DNA of 64,000 bases from Allomyces arbusculus (taxonomy: Eukaryota; Blastocladiomycota; Blastocladiomycetes; Blastocladiales; Blastocladiaceae). The notes beneath the pieces are model-generated. The model saw only the letters and a list, made by a program, of their open reading frames with translations. It did no database searches and was not told the DNA's origin. Below, in pieces: positions 33,595 to 43,937 of this stretch (its first letter is position 1; each line of letters opens with the position of its first letter). The translations under genes and the position numbers were made by a program. Location of the stretch: the NCBI GenBank assembly GCA_027604705.1, contig JADHYV010000046.1:62001-126000 (forward strand), read 5' to 3'.

Positions 33595-34533
33595 ATGCCC
33601 ACGGCCCCTCCACCACCAGCAGCGCCCGCGCCGGGCCCGCCTCCACCCGCCATGGCCGCTCCTCCACCACCGCCGCCCTCGATGCCGCGACACACCGTCT
33701 TCCCGCCACCACCACGCTACGCTGAGCGCTACACCGACGACAATCTCCAGACCGATGCCGAGCGCCGGCGCGTGCACGACGACGGCCACTTTGTCCCGCC
33801 ACTCGACCCGCCACTGCCCCCACTGGCCCCACCACCCGTGCCGACGACGGGCACCTACCGATCCTTTGGTCGCACGCTGGCCGTGCACCCGGTCGACCTA
33901 ACACTCGAAGCGCACGGACAACCACGACTGTACCGGCAAGACGCGCCGACTGAACCCGATCTGAGTCATGGCTCCGCCGTGCCGCACGTCGACCAGGACC
34001 CAAACTGGGACCGACGCCCGGAAATGAAGCGGCTGATCGTCTCGGCGGCTATGCAGTACGCGCGAGTCCTCGCAACACTCGAGCAGAACCCGACGCACGC
34101 CGTGCCTCACCCGGGCGCGCCCACACTGGCCGCCGTCGACCATCTCAAGACGATCCTGCTCAACCTGCAGCACCTGACGGGCCAGTTCCGCCCGCACCAG
34201 GCGCTCGAGACACTCGCGCTCGCCATGGAGAAGCAGGTGCTGGACGCGCGCGCGGCCGCCGCGCAGGTGCAGAACGCTGTGGACGGGACGCGACGCGTCG
34301 TTGATATGGTCGCCGGATTAAAACCTGCAGCCGAGACGGTGTTACCACCCGGATCATCTGCTCTGGCATCGGCCGGGCCCATGGCCATGGACGTGGTCGT
34401 GGACGTCGCACCATCTGCCGCCGCCGGGCCGACGGCGGCTGGTGCACTGGATTCGGGTCCGGGACGGCAGGGCAATGGCGGCGTCAGCGTTGATCCCGAC
34501 GCGTTGTTGTGGCAACGCGTTGCCGAAATGTAA
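33595..34533 (+). CDS. MED7: Mediator complex subunit 7
   Basis: MED7 is part of the middle module of Mediator, where it pairs with MED21 to form the hinge. It is an intronless gene of 312 aa. After a Pro-rich N-terminus comes the family start TVFPPPPRYAERYTDDNLQ, then PPLAPPPVPTTGTYRSFG, EAHGQPRLY, and the helical region WDRRPEMKRLIVSAAMQYA. The signature NLQHLTGQFRPHQALETL, equivalent to NxHHLLNxxRPHQARE in other species, confirms the family. The C-terminal ~80 residues are low complexity and probably disordered. It is longer than yeast Med7 (222 aa), owing to the Pro-rich and Ala-rich ends. Confidence 0.93.
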   Translation: MPTAPPPPAAPAPGPPPPAMAAPPPPPPSMPRHTVFPPPPRYAERYTDDNLQTDAERRRVHDDGHFVPPLDPPLPPLAPPPVPTTGTYRSFGRTLAVHPVDLTLEAHGQPRLYRQDAPTEPDLSHGSAVPHVDQDPNWDRRPEMKRLIVSAAMQYARVLATLEQNPTHAVPHPGAPTLAAVDHLKTILLNLQHLTGQFRPHQALETLALAMEKQVLDARAAAAQVQNAVDGTRRVVDMVAGLKPAAETVLPPGSSALASAGPMAMDVVVDVAPSAAAGPTAAGALDSGPGRQGNGGVSVDPDALLWQRVAEM

Positions 34534-35300
34534 TTTGGAGGTTGGATCGTCTCGTGGTTCGGTGCGCCGGCGAGAGGCGACGCCTCAGGCCTCTTGCGGC
34601 ACGCCCTGGGAGCGGTCAGGTCGAATCTGTCACATGCGACCTGGACGCACGCACGTGCGAGGACAGTCGGCGAAATGTCAGGACATCGTGAATTCTGTCG
34701 GTGGCTCAAGTTTGCTCAGGATTCTTCGTCTCTCCCACCCTGGCAAAGGTCAGCAGGGCTCGGCAAAGCTCACCTCGGGGGCAGTGTTGGTCGTTGTTGC
34801 GGCTCCGGGGCGGGCTGCGGGGCAACGTGCCGTCTTTTTGCCTTGCTGTTGCGCGCGCCTCGTCGCAAGCATCGAAAGCAAAGGCAGCATAAAACGTTGC
34901 CAAGCGGCGGCGCCCCGATGCTCTGCTGCTGCCGCCGCTCTCGTCTGCACGACTCCTCACTGCTTCCGTCCAACCTCGCCCACACCGCGTGCCGACGCCG
35001 GCCCTTTCTTCTCTCCCACCCAACCCACGCTCTCCACATCGACTGTGACTGCCGCTGCTGCTGCCCCGCGCCTGTCGTTTACCTGCCGTTCGCCGCGCCC
35101 CCGACGACGGCCACGACGACGACGACGTCTCCCGCCGCCGCGCGCTCCTCTTCAATTTGTTCCCGATCGCCCCTCACTTCACCGTCGCCAACAACGACAC
35201 GACGCGCACCAACCCGCCGCATCTGCTCCGCATTGCTCGGACCCCGACTCGACTTGACTGGCCGCCATCCAACGCTTCACGCACTCGAATTTGACCGACC
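34534..35300. other. Spacer and leader between MED7 and LCB2
   Basis: This 767-bp spacer contains the MED7 3-prime end and the LCB2 promoter and leader. The half near LCB2 is C-rich with few purines, a pattern common in front of fungal genes. No motif-bearing frame is visible. Confidence 0.45.
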
Positions 35301-36969
35301 ATGAGCGAAGCCGAGAACCTCGAGCAGGCGCCGCTGTTCACGCTGATTACCACGTACCTTGGGTACCTCGTCTTGATCGTGTTTGGCCATGTGCGCGACT
35401 TTTTCGGCAAGCGGTTCCGCACCAGCGAGTACTCGTACCTGCTCTCCTACAACGTACGTTCATAATGTCGGCGGGATCGGGCTGGTCTTGCTTGCTGGGA
35501 TGGCTGAAATACTCGTGTCTCCCACCAAACCCTGGCCGAGGGCGACGGCTAACGCCCAATCCCTGCTCCGAATTTTCCAGGGGTACGCGCCGCTCGTCTC
35601 CGACTTTGAGTCCTTCTACTCGCGGCGTCTCTACAAGCGCATCCGCGACTGCTTCAACCGGCCCATCACCAACGTGCCCGGCCGCCACATTACTGTCCTC
35701 GACCGGTACTCGACCGACGGCAACAAGACCTTCTCCTTCACGGGCAAGACCAAGAAGTGCCTGAACCTGTCGTCCTACAACTACCTTGGGTTCGCGCAGG
35801 CTGAGGGCCCCTGCGCCGACGCCGTCGAGCGTGCCGTGCGGCAGTACGGGATCGCACACGCATCGCCGCGCAACGAGGCGGGCACCTGCGATCTGCACGT
35901 GCAGCTCGAGGCGCTTGTTGCCCGGTTTGTCGGGGCCGAGGACGCCATGTGCATTTCCATGGGGTTTGCCACCAACTCAACGACGTTGCCGGCGCTCGTC
36001 GGTAAAGGGTGCCTGATCCTGTCAGACGAACTGAACCACGCATCGCTCGTTTTCGGCGCGCGGCTGTCGCAGGCGACGATTCGCGTCTTCAAGCACAACG
36101 ACCCGGTCTCGCTCGAGGCGCAACTGCGTGAAGCGATTGCGCAGGGCCAGCCGCGCACGCACCGGCCCTGGAAGAAGATTTTGGTCGTGGTCGAAGGGCT
36201 CTACTCGATGGAGGGTTCGATCGTGAATTTGCCTGCAATCGTCGCGCTCAAGGACCGGTACAAGTTTTACCTGTACGTTGACGAGGCGCACTCGATTGGC
36301 GCGCTCGGCAAGCAAGGCCGCGGCGTCTGCGACTACTACGGGATCGACCCGCGCAAGATCGACGTGCTCATGGGCACGCTCACCAAGTCGTTTGGCGCAG
36401 CAGGTGGGTACCTGGCCGGATCGCGCGCGATGGTCGCGCACATGAGGCGCCGGTGCCATGCACCGCTGTACGCGGAAACGATTCCGATTTGCGTGACGCA
36501 GCAGATCATCACGGCGCTGAAGATCATTATGGGCGAGGAGCCGACGGCCGACCCGATGGACGGCGAGACCCGGATTGCGACGTTGTCGGCCAACTCGCGG
36601 TACTTTGCGCAGCAGTTGCGCAAGCGCGGGTTTATTGTCTATGGCAACGAGGACTCGCCCGTGATTCCGCTGCTCTTGTTCAACCCGGCCAAGATTCCGG
36701 CGTTCTCGCGCGAGTGTCTCGCACGTGGCGTTGCAGTGGTCGTCGTCGGTGCCCCGGCGACGCCGATTATCTCGTCCCGCGTCCGGTTCTGTCTGTCGGC
36801 TGCGCACAACAAGGCCGATCTCGACCACGCTCTGGCCGTTGTTGACGAGGTTGGCGACCGCCTGTTGCTCAAGGTCTCGCGCACCGACCCGAACGACGTC
36901 AAGTGCCACGCTTACGGGTCGCACGTGCCGTTGTTCCAGCAGAACCCGCACCTACTCTCCTCGGCATAA
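35301..36969 (+). CDS. LCB2: Serine palmitoyltransferase subunit 2
   Basis: LCB2 is the catalytic subunit of the enzyme that joins serine and palmitoyl-CoA in the first step of sphingolipid synthesis. Two exons, 35301-35453 and 35581-36969, give 513 aa. An N-terminal membrane helix (TLITTYLGYLVLIVFGHV) anchors it to the ER. The PLP-dependent fold follows: LNLSSYNYLGFA, HASPRNEAGT, DELNHASLVFG, the aspartate in YVDEAHSIGALG, and GTLTKSFGAAGGY, where Lys320 forms the Schiff base. The C-terminus, RVRFCLSAAHNKADLDHAL, matches the alpha-oxoamine synthase family. Length is typical (yeast Lcb2 is 561 aa). Confidence 0.97.
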
Positions 36970-38215
36970 GAAGTCGCAAGGTCGGCGTGGTGGCGGTGCC
37001 CGGGATTGTGTATTTTTCTCTTTGTGCTTTTCTTTTTTCTTGCCGTTGATTGAGCGGGGCCATGGCAGCGGTGCGGGTCGACCCGGGCTTCTTGTGCCGC
37101 TGTGTGTGCGAGGAGGGTGGGGCCGGTATTTGTTGATTGCAGGCAGCGCATTTGTCGATTGGGGCGAGCAAGAGCGAGAGCGATCGTGGACAGGAGGGCG
37201 GTATTTCACATTCCATACACTTTGATTTCGGGGGCGCGATCCAGTTGTTTGATGGCATTGCGGACCAGGTGAATTCGGTTTAGGGTGCATTCAAAGGCTT
37301 TGTACGGCAGCATTCCAGTTCAATATCGACGAGTGAAGTCGCGTCGCTTTGGACAGTGGGTGGGGAGGACTGGTGAGGGAGGGTGGGTTAGCAGACTGAC
37401 TGATTTTTTGCTGACAACGGTGGATGCTGCTTTGTGTTGCGCGGCGAGCTGAGCGTGGGCCACAACATCGGTAAAAAGCCTATGTAGTAAGGGTGCTGAG
37501 CGTAGGTGGCAAGTTGGGGTAGACGAATTCAGCATCGTTTCCTCTGATCATGTCTTGGTGAAGTGAAATGTGACGACACAGGCATTCACCGCGGTGTCGC
37601 CGACCAGGAGCGTCGCGCACATTCACACCGCGGCATGGTACAGGATACTCAGGTCGCGCTTGCTTGCAGTCCTTACATGTGGCTGTCACATCGCATCTGG
37701 GTCGCATCGCCACATCTGGACGACTGCTGATCAAAGGCCAAGCACGATCCGTCATGAATTGCCGTGCTGCTTCGATAAATGTCAATTATGTCCACGCAGC
37801 TTTGCTCTGGGGCTTGTGCACATTTCTTTTGGCTCACAGAAAGATGTGACCATCCCCGATAAAGAGAAGGACCGCGCATCATTGCAATGAAATTGTGATC
37901 GCAGCTGTGACCTGAGCAAGGCCTGAGCGGCGGGTCCAAGAAGTTGATGCAACAGTTGCGGCCGTGGTTATATAAGCACCAAGGTAACACAAGGGATGAT
38001 GGGAGCGCAGCATCCAATATCCAACCGAGAGAGAGGTCGACATGATCAAAGTTATAGGAAGCGGCAAGACACTGTGCATTTACTCGCTGCAATTCAACCT
38101 AGGCAAGTGCGCGTCTGCGCTCCCCACCAGGATTGGGGACCGCTCCACCCCCATGCTTGTGGGCGCCGAGACCCTGTGCAAGACCCGACTCAGGGCAAGA
38201 CACGGCACCAAACAA

Positions 38216-38296
38216 GACCCGACGCTGGGCGAGACCCGACGCTGGGTGAGGCCCGACGCTGGGTGAGACCCGACACTGGGCGAGACCTGACGCTGG
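38216..38296. repeat. 17-bp tandem repeat, 4.8 copies
   Basis: The unit gacccgacgctgggcga repeats four full times plus 13 bp, with one or two differences between neighbours. Boundaries are 38216-38232, 38233-38249, 38250-38266, 38267-38283 and 38284-38296. Confidence 0.9.
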
Positions 38297-38516
38297 ACAG
38301 CACTCAGCGCCGTGACGGTCAACTGCATGTCGCAAGGCTGTGATTCTTCGACGTGTTTCTGGCATCCAATTCATGAGAAACGCCAGCACCCGAGTCACTG
38401 AGACCGTGCCGATGCCGCTGTCGTGTCTCGGATGCGCGTGGAGGGCACGGTCGTACGCGAAGGAGAAGGTCGCACGCGGAGGGCACAGTTGCCGTCCATT
38501 CTCCGACCGCGCCCCG

Positions 38517-38522
38517 TATAAA
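38517..38522 (+). promoter_or_regulatory. TATA-like box of the secreted-protein gene
   Basis: TATAAA sits about 140 bp before the ATG at 38663 in an otherwise GC-rich context. Position fits a core promoter with a short leader, but this is prediction only. Confidence 0.4.
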
Positions 38523-38662
38523 CCCGTACCGCGCCCGCCGCTCCGACCGGGCATCCGCAGATCGCTCACTCGCTCATGCACGACGTGCACACCTCTCCGC
38601 TCCGGTCTTGATCGCGCCCAACTCGAACCCAGCTCAAACCGAATCGCGCTCGACCGCCCGCC

Positions 38663-39604
38663 ATGTCCCGCACGCTTGCTCCCGCGCCGCACCGCCGCCC
38701 ACTGCTCGCGGCCTTTGCCGCGGCCGCCGTGCTCGTTGCACTCGCGGCCCTGGTCGTGGGTCCAGGGCGCGAGTCGGCCGTGATTGCGCGCCCGATTGCC
38801 GCGCCTGCCACCGGCGATGGCCCGGGTTTCTTCTTTGCCGCGCACCACCACGTCAAGCGCGACGACGCGCAGGTTTTCGCCACGGCCCCCGCCGACAGCG
38901 GCGACATGGAGGCCGCGCAGGACGGGACTGACGTGGGCGACGATACGGGCGAAGCTCTCAATGCCGCGGCGACCGGCGACGAACAGGAGGCGCTCGACCA
39001 GGAACTCGACGACCAAGATGCGGCCGGTGACGAAAGCGCCGAGGACGCTGATGATGACACGTTGCTCGACGCACAAGGTGGCGGTCACGGCGGTCACAGC
39101 AAGGGCCGCAAGTCGCGGCACGTCAAGGCCAAGGGCACGAACTCCGTGGCGCGCAAGGAGCACATCAAGAAGAAGAAGGCGACCACCGTCACGGCCACGG
39201 TCACGCAGACGGTCTCGCCACCACCGGAAACCAGCGAGGTGCCCACGCCGACGGAAACGAGCGAGGTTCCAACCGAGGGTCCGACACAAGCGCCTACCGA
39301 GGTCCCGACTGAGGCTCCCGCGCCGACGGACACTGAGGGACCTGCGCCGACAGACACTGAGGGCCCCACGCCGACGGACACCGAGGGGCCCACGCCGACG
39401 GACACAGAGGGACCCATGCCTCCTGAGACGACCGAAACCGAGGCCCCGACGACTCAAGTGCCGGCCCCTACCGAAACGTCCGAGGCGCCGTCAACGACGA
39501 CCGCCACCATGGCCGAGATCAAGATGGGCCTCAAGAAGCACGGCAAAAAAGGCAAGCACGACAAGAAGAGCCACAAGAAGAGCCACAAGAAGTATGGCAA
39601 GTAG
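38663..39604 (+). CDS. Secreted or surface protein with PTDTEGPx repeats
   Basis: This is an intronless 313-aa protein of unknown function. A basic start (APHRRP) and a hydrophobic core (LLAAFAAAAVLVALAALVV) form a signal peptide or signal anchor. About 30 residues later, HHHVKR followed by DDAQ looks like a Kex2-type processing site. The middle is acidic (EALDQELDDQDAAGDESAED), then basic (HIKKKK). A Thr/Pro-rich region follows with four copies of the octapeptide PTDTEGPx encoded by a 24-bp repeat, and related PTETSEVP units. Such regions are usually O-glycosylated stalks. The C-terminus is Lys/His-rich (KKSHKKSHKKYGK). Its charge layout suggests binding to a wall, nucleic acid or another anionic surface. 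Confidence 0.8.
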   Translation: MSRTLAPAPHRRPLLAAFAAAAVLVALAALVVGPGRESAVIARPIAAPATGDGPGFFFAAHHHVKRDDAQVFATAPADSGDMEAAQDGTDVGDDTGEALNAAATGDEQEALDQELDDQDAAGDESAEDADDDTLLDAQGGGHGGHSKGRKSRHVKAKGTNSVARKEHIKKKKATTVTATVTQTVSPPPETSEVPTPTETSEVPTEGPTQAPTEVPTEAPAPTDTEGPAPTDTEGPTPTDTEGPTPTDTEGPMPPETTETEAPTTQVPAPTETSEAPSTTTATMAEIKMGLKKHGKKGKHDKKSHKKSHKKYGK

Positions 39605-39849
39605 CACCGGCTCTACGCGCGCCAATACGACGACAACGGCAATGGCGGCGGCGACAACGAGTCGGCACAGACGGGCACCAACGCACCCGAGCCAACGCCC
39701 GCGCCGACGGCGACTACGTCGGCGTTTCCCGAGCCCACCGAGGCACTCCCAGCGTGGCTCGTTTCAAGGCCATGACTCGCTTCGGCCGGTTGGGCTGGGC
39801 GGTTGAGGCGCCGCGCCGATCTTTTCGTTTGCCTCTGCTTACCCACCCA

Positions 39850-40470
39850 CGTGCCCGTCTTCTCGCACTCTGATTCCCTCCCGACGCGCTCATACCCCTT
39901 CCATTCTTCCTTGCTTGCCTTCTGCTGAAAGCCACGGCTGTCGATGATACCCCTCCATTTCCAAGCATGAATATAAAAGCCGTCGGTTCTTCTTGATCTG
40001 CTTGCCATGATCTTGGTGCTGCTCGTCCCCATGGCTCGTGACCAAACATCGGAGCGACCTACCAACAGCGTAAACTTATGAGCCGACGCTGTTCCATCAA
40101 ACGTTCTCCACATAATCTGACGGCTCTGGAGACCCTGTGTCGTACCTTCGCTGTAGTCAAATGTGGGCAGTCGGCAGGGCCAGCACATGTCCCGCAGAAG
40201 GCGGATCAAGCGCGTTTGCCGTCCATCATATGATATGATGCGGAAGGGATCAAGTACCCTTGTTGGGTGGATCCACGCGCACTGGCTGCAGGACCAAGTC
40301 GCCAAGAAGACGATTGTCCTGCAGCGCGTGGACACGAAAAACCAGATCGCCGACATTTGACCAAGCCGCTCGCAGCGCCCGTGTTTCTCAAACTGCGCGA
40401 CATGTTTGAGTCGTGGTCCCTGACCGGCGCGCGTGGGGAACGCCCGCTGCGGGGATTGTCGGAGTGTTCG
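39850..40470. mobile_element. Ty1/copia-like pol remnants
   Basis: Two pieces of an LTR-retrotransposon pol gene of the Ty1/copia family lie here in opposite orientation. On the minus strand, about 40130-39900, is part of the RNase H region (segment TAFIFMLGNGGVSS, like GYIFMLGNGAVSW). On the plus strand, about 40270-40430, is the very end of pol (KTIVLQRVDTKNQIADI and TKPLAAPVFLKLRDMF, matching VxTxxQxADxxTKxL). No LTR pair, primer-binding site or gag was found. The pieces are broken fossils with several interruptions, probably old. Confidence 0.6.
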
Positions 40471-41500
40471 GCTCGCGTGTGTGTGAAGTCTATTTTTCTA
40501 TCTTTGCAGCTTCGTTGTTTGGTGGAGAGTTGAGCTAGATTTACACTGCATTGACGTGGCGGCTCCCCTGTCCATGATGGCTGCGCCATGATGGACAGGA
40601 CCGACAACAACGACGCAAACTGCATCCTCTTTCGGCCACAATCGGTGCCTCCACCGCCATCACCACCGCGTCAGAGGTGTCAAAGCTCCTCGGCGGCGGG
40701 TGCAGCAGCGGACTCGGTCGCGGCCGCCCAATGAGCCGAGCTTGGCTTGGAGAACGTGACCGGGTGAAGAGACACGGCCGAGTATACATCAACGTGCTAC
40801 CAATGTGTCTGTCGCCTGGAACGTCGACAAATCAGCTAAGTGGCAGCCGCTAGACAGGTCATAGGAATGCGACTGGCTCTGCCACGCTTGTTGCGCAAAA
40901 ACGTCCGTCGCATAGTCTGGGCGCGACCAGCACATTACCACCACTTGACGTAGCTTGACTGGCCTTCCTGCGCGATCAGCATATTGCCACTATCAGAAAT
41001 GTGGATCGTCTGGCTAACCTGGTGCTGCAACTGCGCAACTATCACATTGTCACCGCCCGAAACGTGAATCGACTGGTTCTGGTTGCATCTGGTTGATAAC
41101 AACCTGGACGATGGTGGGAATATGAAATTATCAGTTCTTTGTACTCCTGAGAAGAAAACACCTCGCCAACCAGAGCGACTTGGGTGAATTATTGGGTGGG
41201 GGGCAGAGGCAATCACTTATCGACGTGGGGTGAGGAGCGGAGGCCATGGTCGAAAAATGGTGGAGACGGTTTGCAAGCTGGGTTGGAAGCACTGGACACT
41301 GACCAACAGTGGTGAGGTGTGGGCCCCTTTCGTGGGACTGCCGCACTGAAGCCTGGAACCGTTCAGGCGTGGTTATCGATACTCGGTGAGTGAAGTGGAA
41401 CGGGTGTACAGAGTATGAAACCAAGCAAACATGATTTCGCTCTCCCATCTGTAGTTACATTGTCAGGATGCTTCAATCCCATGGCACTGCAGCTGTTTAA
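40471..41500. other. Spacer without a supported gene
   Basis: No gene could be supported. On the minus strand, around 41090-40940, a short frame contains two related segments, SIHVSGGDNVIVAQ and TIHISDSGNMLIAQ, about 20 residues apart; this may be the remnant of a repeat protein or chance. The rest shows no motif. Confidence 0.35.
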
Positions 41501-41506
41501 CGCTCT

Positions 41507-43610
41507 TCAGTTCTCCTCTTGATACTTGACATTGTCCCAAAAGACATCACGTCCCATCATAATCGAACCGGAGTCGCACTGCTGCGAAAACAAGTCGCAA
41601 TTTTCAGCGCAGCGAGCGAGTGGAGGTCCATGCTCAATGATGTATCGAGGTTGCACGCCTTCACAATTGATGCCGTTGTGCAGTATCGCGAATCGCGGTT
41701 GTACCAGGCCAATCGAGGTCAATGCCCTGGCCGCGCGCATAGGCGCGACACGCCGTGTACAAGTGCGACGCATACACAAGGACGTGTAAGGACGCGTGCG
41801 GATCCGTAACTGCATCGATGTCGGCCTGCTGCAGTTTGAAAATAAAATTGCCACATAGCTACAGATGCAGCGCAAACAACGTCGTGACCGTCCACTTGGG
41901 TGGCGTGGCCAGGCCGGCATTCGAATCGAGCAACTTGGCATCACGATTGGCCAAATCCGACCTATCGAGCAGTTTGCCGAGCGACTGAAACTCAAGAAGT
42001 GTGCGCATCACTCGGGCAGCTCACACGTCTTCTTGCGACCGTAACCGTGGTGCGGGTGAATGCGACATAGCGTCAGGCCCAGCGTGAGGGCCTGCCACGC
42101 GGCACGGAGCTTCCATGAGCGAGTACGACATTGCCGCACATAACGCGGTGGATTTCGAGAAACACCTGCGTCGCCGCGACAAGTGTGAGCGTCGTGCGCT
42201 TTGTGTCGAGAAACGCCAGCATTTCCTAGGTGAACACGTCAAGAAGCTGCAAAAATTGCGTAGGCCTCGTCGCCAATCTCACTCGGACTGCTTTGCGAAG
42301 AGCTCACACTCAAACGCCATTTTCCGCAGAGGTCGCTGGTCGCGAAAGAACAGTTCTACTGCCATCATGCCGTCGAGATTTGCGGCCAGATCGAACAAGT
42401 CGTCGTCCCTCCGTTGCGGCATTTGATGCACACATTTCAGCGACAGCAAGGTTGGGAGGAGGACCAAATCGTACATGTGTCCGTGAGCTGGGCCAAAATA
42501 CTCGCGGAGATCAGCGGGTGAGGACCACTTTGGCCCGTTTCGATCCCAGTAAAACGTGCCAATGGAAGACACGATCAAGAGGATATCGAAAAATCGGCTC
42601 CATCTTGATGAGAATGGTCTCGGCAACGCGCACCGCGTCCAAGGCCGTGTTGGTCAACAGCGCGCCACCGTGACAAAGTCAATCTTGCCGTCACCGAAAT
42701 TGGCCCAGGTATCCCGGATGCTCCTGCGTGCCGCCTTGATGTCGTCAAACACGCGCTTCAGGTATCATGATCCCCAAGATGTCCCGATCGGGCTTGTACG
42801 TGACGCGCGTCGGAACCGCCGAGTTGGCCGCTTTTGTCCGCTTTTCGGCGTCGGTCGCCGCCGTGCTCGGCTCGCTGTCTGGCGACGCTTCGGTGCCAAG
42901 CGTGAACTCACCCAACCAGCCGGAGTCGGAGTCGACCCGGCGCTAACCCCGGCGCCTTCTTCAAGGGTCGAGAGAAACCGCGAACCGGTTGATGAGCGAC
43001 TCGACCGCATTATTGCCCACGTCCGACGTGGTCGCGCTCGTCGGAGCGGTGGAGTCGACCGCGCTCGTCTGGGCACTGGTCGTGCTCGGATACCAAAGTG
43101 GCATCAAAGTCGACGATGCGCTCGAGCACACCAATAAATTACTCGTGCTGCGCGGCCTCTTCGACCACATCGGCCGACGACGGGAGACCCTGGAACCAAT
43201 CAGCACAAATCCGCATGCTTGAATCGAGCGCGTGGCCCACGTCAAGGCTTTGGTCGGGACCGTGGCCCGCGCATCGGCAATGAATTGAGCAAACTTAATG
43301 AAATCGCTCGTCTGCACGACAATAGAAGATGGCGCAGTTGAAGCATCGCCCGTGCTGGATGCCTCGGTCGTAGACGGCGCCGTCGGCGTCGCAGTCTGCT
43401 TCTTGCCCTTCTTGCACTTGGCCTTGCACGGCAGGGGCGTGGGTCGAGCAGGTTTCTTCACAGATTCGCGAGACGGCTTGAGCAGCAATGCAGACGCTGA
43501 TGCCGGTGCGGCCGCGGCCGTCGATGCGACGCCATTGCCGAGAGACGATACTTTGGTTGCAAGCCATGTAGCGAGCCGGTCGGAGTCCAATTTGTATTGA
43601 TGGTAGTTAT
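41507..43610 (-). pseudogene. Decayed gene with an N-terminal DUF6604 domain
   Basis: The minus strand carries one protein spread over several frames. It begins near 43610 with NYHQYKLDSDRLATWLAT, the typical start of the fungal DUF6604 domain. It continues with a basic Lys-rich stretch (CKAKCKKGKKQ) and SDFIKFAQFIADARATVP, then ICADWFQGLPSS and FIGVLERIVDF in another frame; these are the expected later parts of the domain. Further on, around 42630-42280, comes DRNGPKWSSPADLREYFGPA, MYDLVLLPTLLSL and LFDLAANLDGMMAVELFF, a helical region of unknown role. Frame changes near 43225 and 42650 and an in-frame stop near 43135 argue for a pseudogene. Unrecognised introns could explain part of it. DUF6604 proteins are variable fungal proteins with no established function known to me. 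Confidence 0.6.
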
Positions 43611-43937
43611 CAAGCAGTGATTAGCCGAGACCCGTCAGCAGCGTCGGCGCTTGCGCTGCCGGGTGGACAATGTTCTTGCATAGCGTCGGCGTCGGTAGTG
43701 AATGCGAATGCTGCAAATGCGCTTATTTGGTCGAGCTGTAGCAATTACTTGTACTTGATAAATGGGGTTCGTGCTCTGTTGCACTTTCCTTCGTTCTTGT
43801 GTGCTGATGCTGAACATGTTTGCCTTGCACTTCGCCTGTAGTCACATCTTCTTCAAGCACGACCTGCCGGCTCAACGGATCTACCCATCATCAGCCAACC
43901 ACCTACCTCGTAACCTGCCGCACTCACACACATCACC

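Larger units (their letters stand above)
36970..38662. other. 1.7-kb spacer with a 17-bp tandem array
   Basis: No gene could be supported here. The stretch 37300-38100 has lower GC than its surroundings and contains a TATA-like tatataagcacc near 37970. An array of 17-bp units lies at 38216-38296. The end holds the promoter of the secreted-protein gene, including TATAAA at 38517-38522. Confidence 0.45.

Noticed and set aside
36022-36951. Minus-strand frame of 309 residues
   Set aside because: It is antisense to LCB2, whose motifs are unambiguous.
38216-38296. Possible CRISPR-like array
   Set aside because: The units are directly adjacent with no spacers, and the genome is eukaryotic.
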